Shown here: positions 59,941-64,000 of the stretch, in pieces | How the letters are laid out: each line of letters starts with the position of its first letter | Position numbering within the stretch: the stretch's first letter is position 1 | Source: SIG622 sp045652245 | GTDB lineage: Bacteria; Bacillota; Clostridia; Oscillospirales; CAG-382 | Assembly (NCBI GenBank): GCA_045652245.1 | Contig: JAZRTY010000039.1 | Span: forward strand, 4,824 to 68,823 | Length of the DNA: 64,000 nt | Reading direction: 5' to 3' | Program-made: the position numbers and the translations under genes | Notes under the pieces: model-generated | Database searches by the model: none | What the model was told of the DNA's origin: nothing | Seen by the model: the letters and a program-made list of their open reading frames with translations, nothing else

Positions 59941-60519
59941 ATGAAAAACGAAAATAAAATCTCAAAATTACTTGATATTAAGACAATTGTACTTATCGGA
60001 GTGTTGTCAGCGCTCTCGTATGTACTGATGATATTTCCTAAAATCCCCGGAATTATACCTGCGTTTCCTTTTTTGGATATCGATTTTTCTGACGTACCGG
60101 CGCTTCTTGCATCTGTTGCTGCAACTCCGGTAGCAGGCGTGATTGTGGTACTTATTAAGAACATTCTGCATCTTACCGTTACAAGCACAGGTGGCGTAGG
60201 TGAACTGTCAAACTTCATTTGCGGTGCAGCCCTCGTGTTTACCTGCGGTATTACAACTAAGTATATGTTCCGTAAAATGCGTTATAAATATAAATTGCCG
60301 ATAACACTCGTTATTGCAACTATTGCACAGCTCATAGCTGCAGTTCTCGGAAATTATTTTCTTATGATTCCACTCTATAACATCCAGGCTATAGCGAAGG
60401 TGTATATTTTTACAGGTGTAATTCCGTTTAATCTGATTAAGGATGCCCTTGTTTGTGTAGTTTTTTACTTTCTTTATATACTTATCTATCCGAAAATTCA
60501 GAAAAGAATGTACTACTAA
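59941..60519 (+). CDS. ribU: riboflavin ECF transporter S component
   Basis: A 192-residue membrane protein of six helices. VLIGVLSALSYVLM in helix 1, PFLDIDFSDVPALLASVAATPVAGVIVVLIKN in helices 2-3 and GELSNFICGAALV are RibU signatures (the DFSD(V/I)P loop binds riboflavin). It works with the EcfA-A'-T module, not seen here. The FMN riboswitch upstream supports riboflavin as substrate. The ribosome site is weak (AAGTGAGT). Confidence 0.93.
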   Translation: MKNENKISKLLDIKTIVLIGVLSALSYVLMIFPKIPGIIPAFPFLDIDFSDVPALLASVAATPVAGVIVVLIKNILHLTVTSTGGVGELSNFICGAALVFTCGITTKYMFRKMRYKYKLPITLVIATIAQLIAAVLGNYFLMIPLYNIQAIAKVYIFTGVIPFNLIKDALVCVVFYFLYILIYPKIQKRMYY

Positions 60520-60537
60520 TATTATTAGGTGAAAGTT

Positions 60538-61455
60538 GTGACTAAAGAAGAGACATTTACACTTACTGCCTCGCTGACGTCAGCAATATCGCAGACCAAC
60601 CCGATTTATGATTACAGCTACAAGCAGGTAAAATCAGAAATGAAACGTTACACCGAGCAGGAACTTGATACACTTCGAAAAATGGGGTGGCTTTCAGATG
60701 ACTTTGAGCTGTTTATGGTTGTACTCGGTTTCCTTGAGGAAAACGAGGTGTTCGACAGAGCAAACGATGAGTATATAGCGCAAATTTTTAAGAATGCAAA
60801 AAAGTTCAGTGTAGCTGAGTTCTACAATGATGAATATATAAAAAACGTAAAATTCCCCGATGTTCAGATGGGTGATATTTTCCTGACAAATGCCTCTTAC
60901 GAGCGTGGCGAGCTGTTCCTGTATGATGCTCCCGATTTGAATTCCGATATCGTCGTTCCTAAAATCGGATTTTTTACAGGCAAGGTGTCCTTTCCGACGA
61001 TATACCAAGGTGTAGTACCCTGGATGAGTGTTTGTCCGTCTGAAATAAATTCAATGCGTGAGCAGACCGGGAAGGCTCACGGCAGAGTCCTTGTTCTCGG
61101 TATGGGGCTTGGATATTATCAATACTGTATTGCGCAAAAGACTGAGGTTTCATCTGTGACGGTGGTTGAGCTCAATCCTACTATTATCGAGATTTTCGAA
61201 AAACATCTGCTGCCGAATTTCCCGAATAAAGAAAAAATCAGCATTGTTTGTTCTGACGCTATTGAATATCTCAAAAATACCGAACTTGGACAGTATGATT
61301 TCGTTTTTGCCGACATCTGGGAGGGAATTATAGACGGAGCAAAGTGGTATCCACTTATAAAGGAGCAGGAGAAGAGACTTACATCGACCGAATTCACCTA
61401 TTGGATAGGTGATCAGATTGAATACTACCTGAAAGGAAATTCAGACGGTATTTAA
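60538..61455 (+). CDS. class I SAM-dependent methyltransferase-like / spermidine synthase-like protein
   Basis: About 305 residues from the GTG at 60538, five bases after AGGTGA; a GTG at 60529 overlaps the ribosome site and is less likely. The C-terminal half has a Rossmann nucleotide site: RVLVLGMGLGYYQYCIAQ (motif I), VTVVELNPTIIEIF with an acidic residue (motif II) and YDFVFADIWEG (motif IV-like), as in spermidine-synthase-type folds. The N-terminal roughly 180 residues match nothing I recognise. It is 18 bases after ribU, so likely co-transcribed. Function unknown. Confidence 0.7.
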   Translation: MTKEETFTLTASLTSAISQTNPIYDYSYKQVKSEMKRYTEQELDTLRKMGWLSDDFELFMVVLGFLEENEVFDRANDEYIAQIFKNAKKFSVAEFYNDEYIKNVKFPDVQMGDIFLTNASYERGELFLYDAPDLNSDIVVPKIGFFTGKVSFPTIYQGVVPWMSVCPSEINSMREQTGKAHGRVLVLGMGLGYYQYCIAQKTEVSSVTVVELNPTIIEIFEKHLLPNFPNKEKISIVCSDAIEYLKNTELGQYDFVFADIWEGIIDGAKWYPLIKEQEKRLTSTEFTYWIGDQIEYYLKGNSDGI

Positions 61456-61472
61456 AAATCGCTTTGAAGACT

Positions 61473-61515
61473 AAAAAGGGACTGTAACAATTCATTTTGC
61501 TACAGTCCCTTTTTG
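61473..61515. terminator. bidirectional terminator between convergent genes
   Basis: AAAAAGGGACTGTA, loop, TACAGTCCCTTTTT, flanked by A-tract and T-tract. It can end the ribU operon (plus) and spoIID (minus). Confidence 0.9.
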
Positions 61516-61529
61516 ATTTATATTTTTGA

Positions 61530-63125
61530 TTATTCCACAGGTATTGTCTCGTCGGTTTGTTCGGTGGTAGTGTCGGTTTTTGGTAGTTCAGACGAGCTTT
61601 CCCCGACTTGCTCAATTGTCTCAGCAGGAGTTTCTTCTGAAATATCTGACGGTACTTCCCCGGTAACAGCAGGTGGTATTTCTTCGGTAGTATCAGAGGG
61701 GATTTCTTCAATTCCGGGTGGGAATTCCTCAAATATTTCAAGCTCACCGAGGCTTCCGAGAAGACCGAGCGCTCCGAGCGTTGTAAGGTAGGTTCCGGGA
61801 TAATAGATTGCAAGAATTTCGTCATACAGCTTGCCATTCTTCGCAAGTGTCATGGCGCCAAACTGACTAAGACCTACTCCGTGGCCGTAGCCGATGCCGT
61901 CAAAGGTATAGTAAAGCGGGATATAGTTTTCGTACAGTGGCAAAGGGTCTGCACTGCTGCCACGAAGCACATATCCACCGTATTTTATCGGCTCTCTTTT
62001 TTCTTCACCTTTACCGGTAAGAACGGTAATAGTCGAATTTTCTTCAAAATAATGGGGTGTCAGGGTAAATCTTGCACTTTTCAGATATTTAAAGAGCAAG
62101 TCCCGGACTCCGTTTGAGGTGTTGACCTCAAGAGTGTTGCCGCGGTCGTCTTTTATTGTCATTTTGCGTGCATATCCCGAATCGGAATATTCGCACTCGA
62201 TTGAAATAATGTCTCCTTTAAGCTTTCCCGAATGTGGAGTACTTGAATTTATGTAGCTTAAAATCTCGTTGGGTGTAAGCTTTACACTCCAGATTCCATT
62301 AGGATATTCTCCGGGTGTTTCAAAGGGGGTATTAACACTTATGAGATAGGGGTACCTTGACTCGTCACCACCCCAGGCGCCTGCTGCACTTTCGGTATAA
62401 TCGCCGCAGGAGGAGGTATATACTGTCAGCGCTACATCCTCGCCGTAGGCAACGACAATATTTCTTGTAGCATCTACAGCTGCATTTGTTGTGGGATACT
62501 CGTTATTTCCGTTGCCGCCGAAAACCTGACAGCAGGTAGTATTGCACACGTCGAAGCCGTAAACATTGTGTTTTTTGCCGAGGGAATGAACAGCAAAGGT
62601 ACGGGCGATTACTGCAGCAGATTTCAGGGATTCTTCGGGCCAGGAGGGATAAACCTCTCGTGGGAGAACGCCTTTTATATAGCTTTCAAGGGATAAAAGA
62701 TTTATTGCAAAAAGCTTTCCCTCAAAGCAGGAGAACTTCATTATTTCAATATATATTTTAGAGTCGAGCTTTAAGGAATTATTGTTTCCTCGAAGATAAA
62801 GCTGTGCGTCACCGGCATAAATCTGATTGCCGTTTCCGGAATATACGACAGCCTTGCCACCTTGATTTCTGACAGTCAAGGTGGTATCCGGAGTCTGAAG
62901 CACAGGTGTATATTCCCCTGTTTCCTCGTTAACACTCACTATCATAAAGCCCTGTGAGCAATTTACCGTAATTGCGCTCGGTGCTGAATTTCCGTATATT
63001 ATACCAACACGGAGCTTCATATTATCCGAGTAATTTACGGCAGAAGCTGAAAATGTACCGATAACACAGGTCAGAAGAATACAGAGTGTAAGAACTATAC
63101 AGAGTAGCTTTTTACCTGATTTCAT
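61530..63125 (-). CDS. spoIID: stage II sporulation protein D, SpoIID/LytB-domain lytic transglycosylase
   Basis: A 531-residue exported protein with an N-terminal membrane anchor (KKLLCIVLTLCILLTCVIGTF). The SpoIID/LytB domain is visible: LESYIKGVLPREVYPSWPEESLKSAAVIARTFAVHS (residues about 145-180), CNTTCCQVFGG and the late GIGYGHGVGLSQFGAMTLAKNG. It acts with SpoIIP and SpoIIM in thinning septal wall during engulfment. It is much longer than the Bacillus protein (about 340 residues); the C-terminal 80 residues are a Glu/Ile/Thr/Pro-rich stalk. The start overlaps the preceding small gene by 14 bases, implying coupled translation. No spoIIQ or spoIIR adjacent. Confidence 0.93.
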   Translation of the reverse strand: MKSGKKLLCIVLTLCILLTCVIGTFSASAVNYSDNMKLRVGIIYGNSAPSAITVNCSQGFMIVSVNEETGEYTPVLQTPDTTLTVRNQGGKAVVYSGNGNQIYAGDAQLYLRGNNNSLKLDSKIYIEIMKFSCFEGKLFAINLLSLESYIKGVLPREVYPSWPEESLKSAAVIARTFAVHSLGKKHNVYGFDVCNTTCCQVFGGNGNNEYPTTNAAVDATRNIVVAYGEDVALTVYTSSCGDYTESAAGAWGGDESRYPYLISVNTPFETPGEYPNGIWSVKLTPNEILSYINSSTPHSGKLKGDIISIECEYSDSGYARKMTIKDDRGNTLEVNTSNGVRDLLFKYLKSARFTLTPHYFEENSTITVLTGKGEEKREPIKYGGYVLRGSSADPLPLYENYIPLYYTFDGIGYGHGVGLSQFGAMTLAKNGKLYDEILAIYYPGTYLTTLGALGLLGSLGELEIFEEFPPGIEEIPSDTTEEIPPAVTGEVPSDISEETPAETIEQVGESSSELPKTDTTTEQTDETIPVE

Positions 63126-63630
63126 ACTGACCTCTTACCATAACATAAGCGACATCTGATGTACAGACAATACCTCTGCCATCAGCTCTCGGCACAAGCA
63201 GACACGCATTAATCGGTACCTCGGCACTGTTAAGAAGCTCGTTTCCGCTTGTCAGGTCTGCAAGTCCGTTGTCTTCGATTTCCGAATAAATTGTAGCAGT
63301 ACCACCCGGACGGAGAATAAGCTCTATTGAGCCTTCACGGGAAACAAGCTTCTGCCCGTTTTGCATTGTTATAACCTCATAGGTGGAGGAATCTGTTGTT
63401 GCAGGTGCTTCTTCGCCCGGCTTGTTTTGTTCAAAAGCAGCCTTTATTTCTGTTATCTTTCCTTCAATAAGCCCGGTGATTTGCGGCAATAACACTTCGT
63501 CTATGTAGCTTTTTGATATAAGTGGGTCTTCCATTGTGAAATCCTGTGCTAAAATTATACTTGCAGTAGCAATCGAAGCAGATACTGCCAGCGCCACAAG
63601 GGCTATTTTAATTCTTTTGGTAAATCTCAT
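63112..63630 (-). CDS. anchored protein of unknown function upstream of spoIID
   Basis: A 172-residue protein, not recognised. The basic start MRFTKRIKIALVALAVSAS is a signal anchor, followed by a linker rich in Glu/Pro/Thr (about 60-85) and a compact domain (about 85-172) with SREGSIELILRPGGTATIYSE, and NACLLVPRADGRGI. The pattern is like a small beta domain of a wall or coat protein. AGGAGAGG lies about 10 bases before the ATG. It overlaps spoIID by 14 bases, so the two are translated together and may act together during sporulation; this is inference. Confidence 0.8.
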   Translation of the reverse strand: MRFTKRIKIALVALAVSASIATASIILAQDFTMEDPLISKSYIDEVLLPQITGLIEGKITEIKAAFEQNKPGEEAPATTDSSTYEVITMQNGQKLVSREGSIELILRPGGTATIYSEIEDNGLADLTSGNELLNSAEVPINACLLVPRADGRGIVCTSDVAYVMVRGQYEIR

Positions 63631-63764
63631 TTTTATAGTCCTCTCCTGTGTTTTCAGCTTTGTTTATAAATCGACATAAAGTCTCATTTTAACATAATAT
63701 ATTATATATTATAACATATCTTTTTCTAAAATGCAATAGGAGGATTTTGGGAAGGCGCACCATA

Positions 63765-64000
63765 TTCCGTGGGGCTGCTCGCCCCACACCCTCGGCCGCT
63801 TTTTGAAAAAAGCGACGTAAAAACTTTAACACTTTTACGCCGACCAATCGTGCTTCGCACAACAGGTCGGCTTGGTTTTGTTATTATGACTTTGGTATAT
63901 TTTAATAAAAACACGCCGGATTGTTTCACGAAGTGGAATAACCCGGCGTAAATATTTAAAGTTTTTTGCCGAGCTTTTTTCAAAAAAGCTCGCAGGGGTG
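63765..64000 (+). repeat. palindromic repeat family A, full inverted-repeat copy, cut by window end
   Basis: Left arm: TGGGGCTGCTCGCCCCA (63770-63786), GCCGCTTTTTGAAAAAAGCG, AAAAACTTTAACACTTTTACGCCG, then GACC-type hairpins around 63840-63870. Right arm inverted: CCGGCGTAAATATTTAAAGTTTTTTG, CGAGCTTTTTTCAAAAAAGCTCG, GCAGGGGTG to the window end. Same build as the riboswitch insertion. Confidence 0.8.

Overview
The window looks like chromosome of a spore-forming, low-to-mid GC Gram-positive of the class Clostridia, most like the Ruminococcaceae/Oscillospiraceae. The reasons are the Firmicutes-type S10-spc-alpha ribosomal cluster with secY, adk, map and infA, strong AGGAGG ribosome sites, the sporulation genes spoIIE and spoIID, zinc-type S14, a T-box and an FMN riboswitch, SLH-anchored surface proteins with cohesin-like and dockerin-like modules, and dense short palindromic repeats of the kind seen in gut Clostridia. 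No rRNA, tRNA, CRISPR array, prophage or classical insertion sequence was seen.

Layout: 0-2.9 kb holds the lysine/diaminopimelate genes dapA (cut by the window edge), dapB and lysA. 3.0-5.6 kb, on the minus strand, holds an AI-2E-type membrane protein and a CNNM/CorC ion exporter with a promoter, a candidate metal riboswitch and a terminator in front of it. 6.1-10.1 kb holds a MOP-family flippase and spoIIE. 10.2-26.8 kb is the continuous ribosomal superoperon from rpsJ to rplQ, with several structured leaders inside it. 26.8-27.4 kb is a small repeat-bounded element that carries a DUF559 nuclease. 27.9-36.2 kb encodes two large secreted proteins, one with a dockerin-like tail and one with a cohesin-like head and SLH anchor, which could dock to each other. 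36.3-43.3 kb holds an orphan soluble histidine kinase, an MreB paralogue, an IMP dehydrogenase, a RecD2 helicase and dUTPase. 43.4-46.6 kb (minus) holds an MFS transporter, prmC and a DUF1385 gene. 46.7-49.9 kb is a T-box-controlled phosphoesterase-thrS operon. 50.4-53.5 kb is an S-layer-like SLH protein with a strong promoter, followed by an AraC regulator. 54.7-59.3 kb is the str operon (rpsL, rpsG, fusA, tuf). 59.4-61.5 kb is the FMN riboswitch, ribU and a methyltransferase-like gene. 61.5-63.6 kb (minus) holds spoIID and a small anchored protein.

Most noteworthy: (1) tuf is intact except for an in-frame TGA at codon 67, where Ser is expected. (2) The DUF559 nuclease gene sits exactly between the two arms of a palindromic repeat found several more times in the window without the gene. 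(3) A 240-nt inverted-repeat element is inserted in a peripheral loop of the FMN riboswitch. (4) infA has no ATG/GTG/TTG start at the expected place; the homologous start is CTG, preceded by a well-folded 130-nt leader. (5) The cohesin/dockerin/SLH gene pair. (6) The candidate Ni/Co riboswitch in front of the CNNM exporter.

All family assignments are from reading sequence and motifs; no database search was run.
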